NCBI GenBank assembly: GCA_023421735.1
Contig: JAEZSP010000087.1
Coordinates: 13,245 to 77,244, forward strand
DNA: 64,000 bases
Reading direction: 5' to 3'
From: Bacillota bacterium
GTDB lineage: Bacteria; Bacillota_A; Clostridia; Christensenellales; Aristaeellaceae
Below, piece by piece: positions 45,379 to 54,126 of this stretch (its first letter is position 1; each line of letters starts with the position of its first letter). The position numbers were made by a program, and so were the translations under genes. The notes beneath the pieces were generated by a model. It did no database searches and was not told the origin of the DNA. It saw only the letters and a program-made list of their open reading frames with translations.

Positions 45379-46205
45379 TTTGCAAAACCTCCGAGTTCAG
45401 TCATCGCGTCTTTCAGCGCACCTTCGAGTCTGAAAAGCCTGTAATCCGCAGAGCCTCCGGTATCGTTCAAAGGTGGTTCCACAATTTGGTTATGAAGCAG
45501 GCCAGGAAGGCTTTCAAGGCCTGAATCTCCCGCAGCCAATGGGAAACGGAAACGAGCAGGATGGCGGTATAGTCCACTGATCGCCACCTCCAACGCGCCA
45601 TCTTTTATCATCGCCGCCAGTGTAAAAAGAGGATATCCGATCTTTTCACTGGCCACATGCTTTACATGTACAAACGGCAGATCAGCGTATTTCCTTTCAA
45701 AGGAGAAACGAACGATAAATTCCCCCCGATTCATTGCAAGCGATGGATTGAACAACGCATTCATGTTAACAGTTCGCCCTCCATCCGGGCCGTATAGTTC
45801 TGCCCGAGCTTCAGCCAGCATAAGCGCCAATACTGCTTCATGGTAAATAACAGTCCCCGCTATATTCCCGCCCAGGGTTATCTTGCATTGCGCCGTATGA
45901 TCTGCGATCCGCTGACAGCATTTTGAGAGAAGGGGAAACCCATTCCAGCAAGCCACAGCGTTTAGCGATTCAGCTCCTCCAAGGGAAAATGAACCACCTG
46001 AGCTATAAAAGCCTTTCATTTGCGGAATAGATTTTAGGTCTATGACCGCGTCAAAGCGGAGGCTGTTCACGCGCCCCATGGTGATGATTTCAGTTCCGCC
46101 GCTGAAGTACAGAGGCTTCAAGCCTCGGTTCTCAAAATCGACGTAAGCGTCCGCCGCCTCGCCAAGCGTGTCCGGGGTGATATAGGCAAAGGGAAAAGGG
46201 ATCAT
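45375..46205 (-). CDS. Xanthine dehydrogenase-family FAD-binding subunit
   Basis: 276 residues. FAD-binding motifs YFSGGTEIITMGRVNSLRFD and KITLGGNIAGTVIYHEAVLA, then the CO-dehydrogenase flavoprotein C-terminal domain. It overlaps its neighbours by 4 bases on each side. The usual second Gly-rich loop is present but the sequence is diverged, so substrate assignment by similarity is unsafe. Confidence 0.92.
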   Translation of the reverse strand: MIPFPFAYITPDTLGEAADAYVDFENRGLKPLYFSGGTEIITMGRVNSLRFDAVIDLKSIPQMKGFYSSGGSFSLGGAESLNAVACWNGFPLLSKCCQRIADHTAQCKITLGGNIAGTVIYHEAVLALMLAEARAELYGPDGGRTVNMNALFNPSLAMNRGEFIVRFSFERKYADLPFVHVKHVASEKIGYPLFTLAAMIKDGALEVAISGLYRHPARFRFPLAAGDSGLESLPGLLHNQIVEPPLNDTGGSADYRLFRLEGALKDAMTELGGFAK

Positions 46206-48532
46206 GCTTCTGCCCCCTTTCCTGATAGCTGCCAGACTTTTTCAAATGTCAGAGGTAGTTCATCCATTTCACAGCCCGTCGCTGCTGCCAAGGCGTTGGC
46301 CAGGGCGGCGGACATGCCAATGACGCCATGTTCGTTAATGCCTCGGTAGCCAAACGGGCCATCTTTATTCGGCGTCTCCAGAAAGGATACATCATATTCC
46401 GGGCATTCCCCGAAGTGCATAACTTTATAGGCGCGAAAGCTGGATTGCTGTAGCTGCGCCCGCTCATTATACGTGAGGTGCTCCCTTGTCGCCACGCTCA
46501 GCCCCATATTCATGCCGCCGGTGATCTGTCCCCGACTGATGGCGGTATGAACAACCTTTCCTTCATCTATGGCAGTAATGGCGCGCAGCAGACGATAGGT
46601 GCTTTCTTTTTTGTCATATTCAATTTCGACCGCCTGCGCCACCGGCGTCCAATAGGGGCCTGTCCGCCCCCTGCCGCTTTCCGTATCCAGCGTGGATAAA
46701 TGCTCCATTACATAGCTTCCTCGGCCAATGATCTGGCCGCCAATGGCTAAGCCGTTTTGCAGCTTTAATCCTCCCACAAGGTCCTTGATCTCTATATACA
46801 CGTCCGGATCGCTTACCTGGAAAACCCTTTCGTTGCCTACCTCCAAATGGCTTGCCTGGCACCTTAATGCCACAGCCGCTATCTTCTTAAGCTGTTCAAT
46901 AGCGTCATCCGCTGCCGAAAGAACCGCGTTGCCCGCCATGAAGAGGGACATGCTGGCAACCGTCTTCCAATGTTCGGGAGAGGCTCTTGTATCGATTGTC
47001 TCCTTCACAAAAATCCTTTCAGGGGCCATGTACAATTTTTCAGCCAGGATTTGCCGAATGGAAGGAATAAATCCCTGCCCGCATTCCACCACGCCGCAGA
47101 CAATATTTACGGTGCCGTCGGCGCAAAAAATGAGGATCGCTCCGGAACTGGCGTCCGTGGGGGAGCTGGACGTCTTCGTATAGCAGGCCATGCCCTTCGC
47201 GCGGACCTTCTTCTCCCCAACCGGAATCACCTGACCCTCATCCCATCGAATCATTTGCGCCGCTTTTACCAGGCAACCCAAGGGGTTGCCAAAATTGCTT
47301 GCCGTTATTTTTACCTGCGTTGATGTCGTGCCGCCCTCCTGGTTCAGGTTGATTTTCCGAACCGCGACCGCGTCCATTTTCAATTCCCTTGCCAACTTTT
47401 CAATCATGCGCTCCACGCAGAAAACGGACGTTTCGTGGCCGAATCCCCTGAATGAGGTTGCGTAGACATGATTGGTATATACGCATAGGGAATCGCATTG
47501 GATATTATCAATTGCGTAAACCTCTCCCGTGTTGCAGGCCGCCGAGACCGCCATCCTCGGGCCGGTATCGGCGTATGCCCCTGTGTCGATGTAATAAAGG
47601 GCTTCCAGAGCAACAATTTTTCCGTCCTTCTTCGCGCCGATCTTCACCGTACAATCCGACCCAATTTTGCAGCCTACGGAAGTGAAGCATTGCTCCCTTT
47701 GGAACGCTAGAACTACCTTCCGACCGCCGACTGCCCTGGAAGCAATATAAGCCAACATTTCAGGATGCCCATTAACTTTTCCCCCATATGCGCCGCCTAC
47801 AGGATACCCGAATATCTCAACCTGCCCTTCGGAAAGTTTAAAGCAGGAAGCGAATAAGTTTCTTAAATTGTGGGGGGCCTGCGAGGAGGTTTCTATTATG
47901 ACCGTCCCATCACCTTTAATCAATGCGGATGCGATCCGCGTTTCCATATAGCTATGGGCGGCTTGTGGAATAACAAAATGCCCCTCTGCGATTATTTCGC
48001 TTTCTTTCCATCCTGCAGCCATATCGCCTTTTCGAACCTTCACGTGGTTAACTATGTTGGTACTCAATTCAGGATGCAGATCACCGACCGCTTGTTTGTA
48101 CTCGGACATATTTGGATGAATCAAAGGGGCTTGGCTCGACGCCGCTTCAATAACCGAATTGAGAACGGGCAGAGGATCGTAGGTGACCTTGATCAAAGCT
48201 GCAGCTTGGGCTGCCTGCCACCTTTCATATGCCACCACGAGCGCTACCGGCTCGCCGCAATAGCGTACGGTCCCTCGGGCCAATAAGGGCATATCCTCTA
48301 TCTGGCTCCCAATTAGCTCCATATTATCTTCACCCGTCAATACGGTTATTACGCCCGGCACTTGAAGGGCCTCCTGCGTATCGACGGTCCGAATGATCCC
48401 GTGTGCTTCCCCTGAAACATGCAGCATTGCGTGCAGGCAGGACGCATCGACTTCATCCCTGACATAGTGTAATTTTCCCGTCGCTTTGTCCAGAGCATCC
48501 GACCGTCTGGGGGATGATTCTAGCTTATTCAT
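46202..48532 (-). CDS. Xanthine dehydrogenase-family molybdopterin-binding subunit
   Basis: 776 residues from ATG 48532, about 10 bases after AAGGA. N-terminal a/b-hammerhead domain (ALDKATGKLHYVRDEVD) and molybdopterin domains with GGAYGGKVNGHPEML, TSFRGFGHETSVFCVERMIE, GVVECGQGFIPSIRQILAEK and the active-site Glu region GYRGINEHGVIGMSAALANA. A hydroxylase of a purine, nicotinate or aldehyde-like substrate. No cofactor-insertion (XdhC) gene or substrate transporter is adjacent, so the substrate is open. Confidence 0.92.
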   Translation of the reverse strand: MNKLESSPRRSDALDKATGKLHYVRDEVDASCLHAMLHVSGEAHGIIRTVDTQEALQVPGVITVLTGEDNMELIGSQIEDMPLLARGTVRYCGEPVALVVAYERWQAAQAAALIKVTYDPLPVLNSVIEAASSQAPLIHPNMSEYKQAVGDLHPELSTNIVNHVKVRKGDMAAGWKESEIIAEGHFVIPQAAHSYMETRIASALIKGDGTVIIETSSQAPHNLRNLFASCFKLSEGQVEIFGYPVGGAYGGKVNGHPEMLAYIASRAVGGRKVVLAFQREQCFTSVGCKIGSDCTVKIGAKKDGKIVALEALYYIDTGAYADTGPRMAVSAACNTGEVYAIDNIQCDSLCVYTNHVYATSFRGFGHETSVFCVERMIEKLARELKMDAVAVRKINLNQEGGTTSTQVKITASNFGNPLGCLVKAAQMIRWDEGQVIPVGEKKVRAKGMACYTKTSSSPTDASSGAILIFCADGTVNIVCGVVECGQGFIPSIRQILAEKLYMAPERIFVKETIDTRASPEHWKTVASMSLFMAGNAVLSAADDAIEQLKKIAAVALRCQASHLEVGNERVFQVSDPDVYIEIKDLVGGLKLQNGLAIGGQIIGRGSYVMEHLSTLDTESGRGRTGPYWTPVAQAVEIEYDKKESTYRLLRAITAIDEGKVVHTAISRGQITGGMNMGLSVATREHLTYNERAQLQQSSFRAYKVMHFGECPEYDVSFLETPNKDGPFGYRGINEHGVIGMSAALANALAAATGCEMDELPLTFEKVWQLSGKGAEA

Positions 48533-48673
48533 AATCTCAAATCCTTTGGCCTTTGATAGCTCTAAGTTCCCCAAGTTATTTGGAAATTATGCTCATCGCT
48601 ACTATAGTGACGGCAGGTTGTGACTGGGACAATGCCCCTCGTGCTTGCCGGTGCGGTACAGGTCTATGCAAAG

Positions 48674-48706
48674 AACTCCACCCCCGTGTCGAGGTGGAGT
48701 TTTTAT
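48674..48706. terminator. Hairpin between the membrane protein gene and the hydroxylase operon
   Basis: AACTCCACC-CCCGTGTCGA-GGTGGAGTT followed by TTTAT on the plus strand. On the minus strand it lies just after the stop of the membrane protein gene and would end that transcript before the hydroxylase operon. Confidence 0.65.
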
Positions 48707-48720
48707 CTCGCGAGTAAGGA

Positions 48721-49425
48721 TTACAGCGCATATTCCAGAACCGCGAAAAGGCACAACATAACGGCTACCGCGCTCACCCGGACGATCGGCGCTGCACGGC
48801 CCGGAACGCGTGAAAGCACCGCGGCTACGCCCCGCTCAGCGGCCGCGAAAGGCCGGAAGATCATGCGCTGATATTGATAGCCGATAAATAGGATAAGGCA
48901 GGTCGCCAGGTTCTGGGTGACCAGGAAGGGAACAAGCAGGTTCACGTCGCTGATGACCGAGATCTCCCGCATCCAGTCGGGAACCAGAAAAAGGAGGTAC
49001 AGGATGTAGGCAAGCCGCCAACACGTGCCCATCGCAAGCACTGCGACCGCCTTTGCAAGCGGGCCCCTATTCACCGCATGGCGGCGTAGAACGGCCACCA
49101 CGGCGGCCATCGCCAGCGCCTCGAACAGGATCGAAACGGCCGGGTTGATCACGCGGTCGATCCGCCCCGGCGGAAGCAGGTTGAGCATCTTGATGGCCGC
49201 GCACAGCGCGCCTGCGGCGATGATGGAGGTGGCGCTGCCGGTCTTGCGGTACACATTGGCCATAAAAAAGCAGGCTACCGGATACCAGATCAGCCATCCG
49301 ATGTTGATCGGTATCAAGTGCACGAAGTACCCGACGGTGGCCTCGAAAATGCCCCATATGGACGCCCAGGCGATCACATCAAGCGCGCGGTTGCGGATGG
49401 TTGCCCTATCTGGCGCGGTGGTCAT
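48721..49425 (-). CDS. Multi-pass membrane protein of unknown function
   Basis: 234 residues from ATG 49425, after GGGGAGGT. About six hydrophobic helices (for example IWGIFEATVGYFVHLIPINIG, NPAVSILFEALAMAAVVAVL, NLATCLILFIGYQYQRMIF). The size and helix count recall S-components of ECF vitamin transporters, but I see no diagnostic motif. GC-rich, unlike the AlkZ-like gene. It stands alone. Confidence 0.7.
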   Translation of the reverse strand: MTTAPDRATIRNRALDVIAWASIWGIFEATVGYFVHLIPINIGWLIWYPVACFFMANVYRKTGSATSIIAAGALCAAIKMLNLLPPGRIDRVINPAVSILFEALAMAAVVAVLRRHAVNRGPLAKAVAVLAMGTCWRLAYILYLLFLVPDWMREISVISDVNLLVPFLVTQNLATCLILFIGYQYQRMIFRPFAAAERGVAAVLSRVPGRAAPIVRVSAVAVMLCLFAVLEYAL

Positions 49426-49819
49426 GGCACATACCTCCCCCAAATGTTTTGGACAGTATATGCCGCCCAGTAAAATAAAGACCTTCCGGCCCACCGGGGG
49501 CCGGGCTGCAACCTCCTGGCATGGCAAGCTGCGTTCCTTTTAAATTAAACCGAACGCTCTGTAAATGCATTCAGAACGCCTACCCTTTATACCTCAAGTT
49601 GTTAAAAAGCTTGGACGAGAATGCATAAAAGTGACGGTTCGTCATAAAATCATTGGGGGATGCCACCGTATGGATATACGTCCGCAAGGACTGCACTGCC
49701 GTATACGGTCAAAGGCATCCCCTTTGACCTTTACAGGACGTGGGCGCATCAAAGCGCAAGCTGTCGCATGGAAATCCGGCAGTATGGCCGGATTCTCTGC
49801 GTTTCTTGCGGACCGAACG
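49426..49819. other. Intergenic stretch with structured RNA candidate
   Basis: No credible gene. Several inverted repeats: TGCATTC (49566-49572) with GAATGCA (49619-49625); GACG-GTT-CGTC (about 49633-49643); the nested hairpin listed separately (49656-49722); and ATCCGGC-AGTATG-GCCGGAT (about 49773-49793), which may terminate the hemerythrin transcript on the minus strand. Confidence 0.5.
49656..49722 (+). ncRNA. Candidate structured RNA (nested hairpin with GNRA tetraloop)
   Basis: GGGGATGCC (49656-49664) pairs with GGCATCCCC (49714-49722). Directly inside, ACCGTAT (49665-49671) pairs with ATACGGT (49703-49709). GTCC-GCAA-GGAC (49680-49691) forms a GNRA-capped hairpin in the middle. Twenty base pairs in three nested stems without coding potential argue for an RNA, and the tetraloop favours the plus strand. 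I cannot assign it to a known family. Confidence 0.45.
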
Positions 49820-50371
49820 TTATGCTGACTTAAGAAATTTTTCCTCAAGTCTGTGAAGGGTCTCGTGCAGTTTCTCATGGGTTCCCTTTCCCATGACCTC
49901 TTCCTCGAACCCCTCGAACAGTTCGAGCAACCGCGCCTGAACATCCAAAGGCAGCATCCTATCACCTGCTGGAAACAGCACCGAGTTCTCCTTGTCGATG
50001 TGGCCGCGCATCAATTGAACATAGCTGATCGCGACTTCCGCAAACCTGTCCGCCTGCAGTGCGCCGCCTTCGGCGGACGCCGCCATTTCGGCGATATATT
50101 GCCTGCCCTGATTGTGATCAAGAAGCATAGCGCCGATCGGACCTCCCGCATTGGGGATGCCCACCTTTTCCATCGCGGGGAATAGGAGGCCTTCTTCTTT
50201 CCCATGGTGGCACTTGTCGGCGAACAGGCGGAAAAAGTTGATCATTTCCCCGGCATCCCTGGGGTCTATCGCGCCTCCCCGTCTGATCGTATCGGCCATT
50301 TTCTCCAAAATGTCGAGCCCGAAAAGAACGCCTTCGTGTTCGTTTCGCAAATCCTCGCTTGCATACTTCAT
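49820..50371 (-). CDS. Hemerythrin domain protein
   Basis: 183 residues. Four-helix bundle with the iron-ligand pattern: His12 (NEHEGVLFGLDIL), His55/56 with Glu59/60 (ADKCHHGKEEGLLFPAM), His in LLDHNQGRQYI and HIDKENSVLFP. Such proteins bind O2 or handle nitrosative stress in anaerobes. It lies 16 bases downstream of the flavodiiron protein gene on the same strand, so the two are probably one operon. Confidence 0.93.
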   Translation of the reverse strand: MKYASEDLRNEHEGVLFGLDILEKMADTIRRGGAIDPRDAGEMINFFRLFADKCHHGKEEGLLFPAMEKVGIPNAGGPIGAMLLDHNQGRQYIAEMAASAEGGALQADRFAEVAISYVQLMRGHIDKENSVLFPAGDRMLPLDVQARLLELFEGFEEEVMGKGTHEKLHETLHRLEEKFLKSA

Positions 50372-50387
50372 ACGCTTATCCTCCCTT

Positions 50388-51599
50388 TTAATCGGTAGCG
50401 CTCTCCGGGGTCCACTCGCAAAGGGCCTTGGCTACGGCGACGGCCTTGTTAAACTCTTCTTCTACAGGAACCCAATTGCACCTAATCTCCGGCTCCGCAA
50501 CCTTGAATCCAGCATCGGTTAACCGTTCGCGAAGGACCTTCGTAGATTCGCCGCTCCAGCCATAGCAGCCGAAGACTGCTGCCGTTTTGTTCCTGAACTT
50601 GAGCTCCTTCAAAAAGTCCAGCCATCCGCCTACGGAAGATAAAATGCTCTGCCCCACTGTAGGCGAACCGACTGCGATCGCTTTGGACTTAAAAACCTCG
50701 GTCATGATGTCGTTTTTGTTGGTCTGGGAGATGTTGAAAATCTTCACCCTCGTGTCGGGCGAAAGAACCGAAATCTCCGCCGCAATCCTGTGGGCGAGTT
50801 GCTTTGTGCTCTCCCACATGGTATCATAGGCGATGGTGATCTGATCTTCCTGGTAATCCTGAGACCACTCATAGTATTTTTCAACGATCTGAAGCGGGCT
50901 TTGCCTCCATATGGAACCATGGCTCGGCGCGATGATCTCGATTGGCAAGCCCAGAGACAGAATCTCTTCGATTTTCTTTTTGACCAGCGGGGAGAACGGA
51001 TTCAGGATGTTCGCATAATACTTGAGCGCTTCCCCCCAAAGCAAACAGGAATCCGCCTTGTCGTTGAACAATTCCTCCACGGCATAGTGCTGGCCGAAAG
51101 CGTCGTTGGAGAACAGGATGTTGTCCTCCGTCATATAGGTTGCCATACTGTCTGGCCAGTGCAGCATTCGCATTTCCACAAAGACGAGCTTCTTTCCGTT
51201 GCCGATGTCCACGGAGTCACCTGTCTTGACCACATGGAAGTTCCACTCAGGATGATGATACTGCCCCACCAGGGACTTAATGGCATTGGCCGTACAGTAA
51301 ATCGGCGTATTCGGAATCTTTGCCATCAGTGCGGGCAAGGACCCGCTGTGGTCGATCTCGCCGTGGTTGGCAACGATAAAATCGATCGCGTTGAGATCGA
51401 TTTCGCGTTCCAGGTTTTCGATGAATTCGGTCGAGTGCGGCTTCCATATCGTATCGATCAAGACGGTCTTCCCCTCTTGAATCAGATACGCATTCTGGCT
51501 GGAACCGTGGTTGATCGTATAATCGGCGCCGTGAAAGGACTCCAGTTCCCAATCCATCTTGCCAATCCAATACACGTTGCCCTTGACCAGCTTTTTCAT
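50388..51599 (-). CDS. FprA-type flavodiiron protein
   Basis: 403 residues. N-terminal metallo-beta-lactamase-like diiron domain with the complete H-x-E-x-D-H set (H79, E81, D83, H84), H in RMLHWPDSM, D in LFSNDAFG and H in APSHGSIW. The C-terminal flavodoxin domain (from about residue 255; AYDTMWESTKQLAHRIA, GSPTVGQSIL, FGCYGWSGES) binds FMN. It reduces O2 to water or NO to N2O with electrons from rubredoxin or similar donors. No rubredoxin is encoded here. Confidence 0.97.
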   Translation of the reverse strand: MKKLVKGNVYWIGKMDWELESFHGADYTINHGSSQNAYLIQEGKTVLIDTIWKPHSTEFIENLEREIDLNAIDFIVANHGEIDHSGSLPALMAKIPNTPIYCTANAIKSLVGQYHHPEWNFHVVKTGDSVDIGNGKKLVFVEMRMLHWPDSMATYMTEDNILFSNDAFGQHYAVEELFNDKADSCLLWGEALKYYANILNPFSPLVKKKIEEILSLGLPIEIIAPSHGSIWRQSPLQIVEKYYEWSQDYQEDQITIAYDTMWESTKQLAHRIAAEISVLSPDTRVKIFNISQTNKNDIMTEVFKSKAIAVGSPTVGQSILSSVGGWLDFLKELKFRNKTAAVFGCYGWSGESTKVLRERLTDAGFKVAEPEIRCNWVPVEEEFNKAVAVAKALCEWTPESATD

Positions 51600-51869
51600 T
51601 TGTCTTCCACCTCAATCATCCTAGAATCAGTCACTTGTGTCCTTAAATCTTGAAGGTTAATTGAGCAATTCAAAACGACCCGAGACCCTTTACCATGGGT
51701 CCAGTATAGCATAACCGCCATATTCAGTCAATTCCATCCAGCCTGTCCCGCAGCCGGCTGCAACCTTTTATTTCGGAATCACCTGCTCAGCTTGTCGATA
51801 GATTTACGTAGGCTCAATAAGGGTATATTTAATGGAAACGCTTTGGCCACTGGATGGGAGGTGCGGAAG

Positions 51870-52226
51870 ATGAGCATCGAAATAAAGCGCGTTTATGAAC
51901 CCTCAAATGATGGGGACGGTTGGCGTGTGTTGGTCGACCGCTTATGGCCGAGAGGTATTTCCAAACAAAAGGCGCAGTTAAACGAATGGATGAAAGACAT
52001 TGCGCCAAGTCCTTCGCTCCGCCGTTGGTTCGGTCATAAAATTAAAAATTACGAGCAATTCTCTGAGCTGTACCGCCATGAGCTCGACACCGAGCCCCCG
52101 AAGCGATCGGCGGTTAAGCGGTTGCTTGAAATGGAGCATTTTGGAAAAGTAACGCTTTTGTATGGCACGAAAAGTACCACTATCAATCACGCTGCGGTTC
52201 TTAAGCGGTATCTGGAGGAAAGATGA
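51870..52226 (+). CDS. DUF488 family protein
   Basis: 118 residues from ATG 51870, after GGGAGGTGCGG. The segments IKRVYEPSNDGDGWRVLVDRLWPRG, APSPSLRRWFGH and TLLYGTKSTTINHAAVLKRYL are DUF488 signatures. Function unknown. It is divergent from the flavodiiron gene. Confidence 0.92.
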   Translation: MSIEIKRVYEPSNDGDGWRVLVDRLWPRGISKQKAQLNEWMKDIAPSPSLRRWFGHKIKNYEQFSELYRHELDTEPPKRSAVKRLLEMEHFGKVTLLYGTKSTTINHAAVLKRYLEER

Positions 52227-52268
52227 AATGAGTGCGCCCTATTCCAAACAGAAAGGTTCCCGCGCAAT

Positions 52269-52451
52269 TTATTGGCATGGCCGAACGCCACTCGCATTTT
52301 TATCGTCTTTTTCCCGACATTTATTATCCGTCCGCTCACAGTAGGGTAGATACCTTTTATTCTTTCTGTGGTATTGCTTGCACTCGGCGCAGTGCCCGTG
52401 TCTTTCACATTTTAACCTCTTGCAGGGGCATGTGTGATGGACGTCTTCCAT
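52269..52451 (-). CDS. Small Cys-rich protein
   Basis: 60 residues. MEDVHHTCPCKRLKCERHGH continues with CAECKQYHR and ...YLPYCERT. The spaced Cys and His (C8, C10, C15, C21, C24, C38) look like a zinc or iron site, and the pattern CPCK-x3-C-x2-HG-x-C-x2-C recurs, as I recall, in short uncharacterised Firmicutes proteins. The ribosome binding site is modest (GAAAGAGAG). The tail after CERT may be extended relative to relatives. Confidence 0.6.
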   Translation of the reverse strand: MEDVHHTCPCKRLKCERHGHCAECKQYHRKNKRYLPYCERTDNKCREKDDKNASGVRPCQ

Positions 52452-52685
52452 ATCAATCTCTCTTTCCCCGAGGCAAAAGGACGCAGCAAAACTCGCGTTT
52501 TTTGCATGGAAGTCCCTACGTTCTAATCCAATCCTCTTCGCCTACTTTGTTTGCCTCTTGTCCCTTGGTTGCGGACACTTTTACGACGGTCTGTCTATAT
52601 CTCCCCGATCATGAAGCGATCACAAATCCTAACAGTGTGTAATTCTGACCAATGCGCGTTAAAAATATTCTAAAACGGCGACGCC

Positions 52686-52765
52686 GTTTCCTTCCATTGG
52701 AAATACATCAGGATAAAGCAGTTCTGGAATTGATCGTCGTCAAGGTGCCCGCGCCCAAGGATTAA
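52686..52765 (+). pseudogene. Cupin gene 3' remnant
   Basis: The frame encodes FLPLEIHQDKAVLELIVVKV then PAPKD and a stop, closely matching the C-terminus of the intact cupin gene on the opposite strand (LELIVVKAPAPKD, 52969-53283). Only the last 27 or so codons survive; upstream the frame is broken. The DNA differs at many third positions, so it is an old paralogue rather than a recent copy. Confidence 0.6.
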
Positions 52766-52968
52766 GGCGTTTCTCTGCATGCACACCCCTCGAAGAGGCT
52801 TCCGCGTAATGATGCGCGCGTCTTCCGGGATGGAAAAACCCCGGCTCTAGTCCGGGATTTTGGTAGCCTTATTCGTCTATTCGGGATCTTTGCAGGGGGG
52901 GGAAAAAGGGGAAGCGGTGAGTACGCAATTCGCCAATACACGGAGGGGTATGCACGCCGTGTAGTGCC

Positions 52969-53283
52969 CTAATCCTTGGGTGCGGGAGCCTTGACTACGA
53001 TGAGTTCAAGAATCGCATCATCCAGATTTCTCACATTCATCTTCGTCTTGAAAGGGATTTTCAGCACCGTTCCAGTCGGGTAGACATGAATCTCCTGATC
53101 GTCCAAGCCGATGGAGAGCCTTCCGCGAATCACCGTCATGTACACGTTCGAATTTGAGAAGTGCTCAGGCAATCCCTCTCCCTTGGGAAAGACCATGTGG
53201 AGATAGTGGAGATTTTCATCGAAAATCATCCGTTTGATGGACTTCTCGTTCGTTGCGGCCAGTTCATACGCCTTCTCAATCAT
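52969..53283 (-). CDS. Cupin domain protein
   Basis: 104 residues from ATG 53283, 9 bases after GGGAGG. Single beta-barrel cupin: PKGEGLPEHFSNSNVYMTVI then GRLSIGLDDQEIHVYPTGTV. Only one clear metal-type His (HFSNSN) is visible, so metal binding is uncertain. Possible sensor or stabiliser; substrate unknown. It lies near the split permease genes on the same strand. Confidence 0.85.
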   Translation of the reverse strand: MIEKAYELAATNEKSIKRMIFDENLHYLHMVFPKGEGLPEHFSNSNVYMTVIRGRLSIGLDDQEIHVYPTGTVLKIPFKTKMNVRNLDDAILELIVVKAPAPKD

Positions 53284-53373
53284 ATTGGTCAACCTCCCGT
53301 GTAATCGCTCGAAGGGCTTTTACATCGCCCACAATTTGATTATAGCATGGTGAGGCGGTTCGATCAGTTGTAA

Positions 53374-54126
53374 TTACAACGCCTCGTGAACTTCTCTTCC
53401 TCTCCCGATGCCACCATCGGTGTAAGAGATCGCCTTTACCGGGCATGCTTCAATCGCGCGTTCGAGCCTTTCGGGGTCTACCTCGTTGTCGGGTGCTTTG
53501 GTCGAAGCCTTCCGGTTTTGCATCTCAAAAAGCTCCGGGCAGTTCTGGACGCACAGGGAGCAGCCGATGCAGGCCGCTTTGTTTATGGAAAGGCCGGATT
53601 GCATGATGTCCGCCTCAGGAAGATCACCGTCCTTAACGATCCTTGCGGTAATCCACGAAAAGACGGCGATGGCGACGACCGTCAGAACCCAGCGGATCGC
53701 CATAAACTTTATGCCCAGGAACTTCACCTCATTTAAGAGCATGGGGACCTTGATCACCGCCCAGGCGCTGAGGATGACGACCAGATTTCGGATCGAGGCG
53801 CCCTTTTTGTGTAGCATCACGCACAACGGGAACGCCGCGTAAATCGGCCCCGCCGATATGCTTCCGAGGATGAGTGAGAAGATCGCGCCCTTTGCCTTCG
53901 CGTCCTTCCCCAGATACTTCATGATCTTTTCCTTCGGCACCCAAAGATCCAGCAGTGCGGTCAGTATGAACACGACCGGCATGATCAGGAGCATTTCCTT
54001 GATGTAATAGGCGCTGTTCTTCAGGGAATCCACGCCCATGCCTGGACGGGCAATGAACAAACCGACATAGGCGGCTGCCACCAGGATGGCAAAAAGGTTC
54101 TCCTTTGCCTTTTTAAGGATTTTCAT
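53374..54126 (-). CDS. Permease C-terminal half fused to a 4Fe-4S ferredoxin domain
   Basis: 250 residues from ATG 54126, overlapping the preceding gene by 4 bases. Residues 1-160 are the second half of a DUF318/ArsP-type permease, with four to five helices and the conserved GSISAGPIYAAFPLCVMLHKKGAS. From about residue 175 a ferredoxin domain follows: C-x2-C-x2-C-x3-C-P in AACIGCSLCVQNCPELF and a further Cys in AIEACPVKAIS. The fusion suggests redox-linked transport, which is inference. Confidence 0.85.
   Translation of the reverse strand: MKILKKAKENLFAILVAAAYVGLFIARPGMGVDSLKNSAYYIKEMLLIMPVVFILTALLDLWVPKEKIMKYLGKDAKAKGAIFSLILGSISAGPIYAAFPLCVMLHKKGASIRNLVVILSAWAVIKVPMLLNEVKFLGIKFMAIRWVLTVVAIAVFSWITARIVKDGDLPEADIMQSGLSINKAACIGCSLCVQNCPELFEMQNRKASTKAPDNEVDPERLERAIEACPVKAISYTDGGIGRGREVHEAL

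Larger units (their letters stand above)
52227..52968. other. Stretch with a small Cys-rich gene and a cupin remnant
   Basis: Apart from the two entries listed separately (52269-52451 minus, 52686-52765 plus), nothing convincing. A hairpin CCCCGG-CTCTAGT-CCGGG lies near 52837-52854 followed by ATTTTGG. Confidence 0.5.

Noticed and set aside
49656..49722. Group II intron domain V
   Set aside because: CCGTAT...ATACGG is reminiscent of domain V, but the length, the bulge and the catalytic AGC triad do not fit, and no intron ORF is near.
49565..49828. 87-codon plus-strand frame
   Set aside because: Its start has no ribosome binding site, it contains the nested RNA hairpin, and the residue pattern (basic, no hydrophobic core) looks non-coding.
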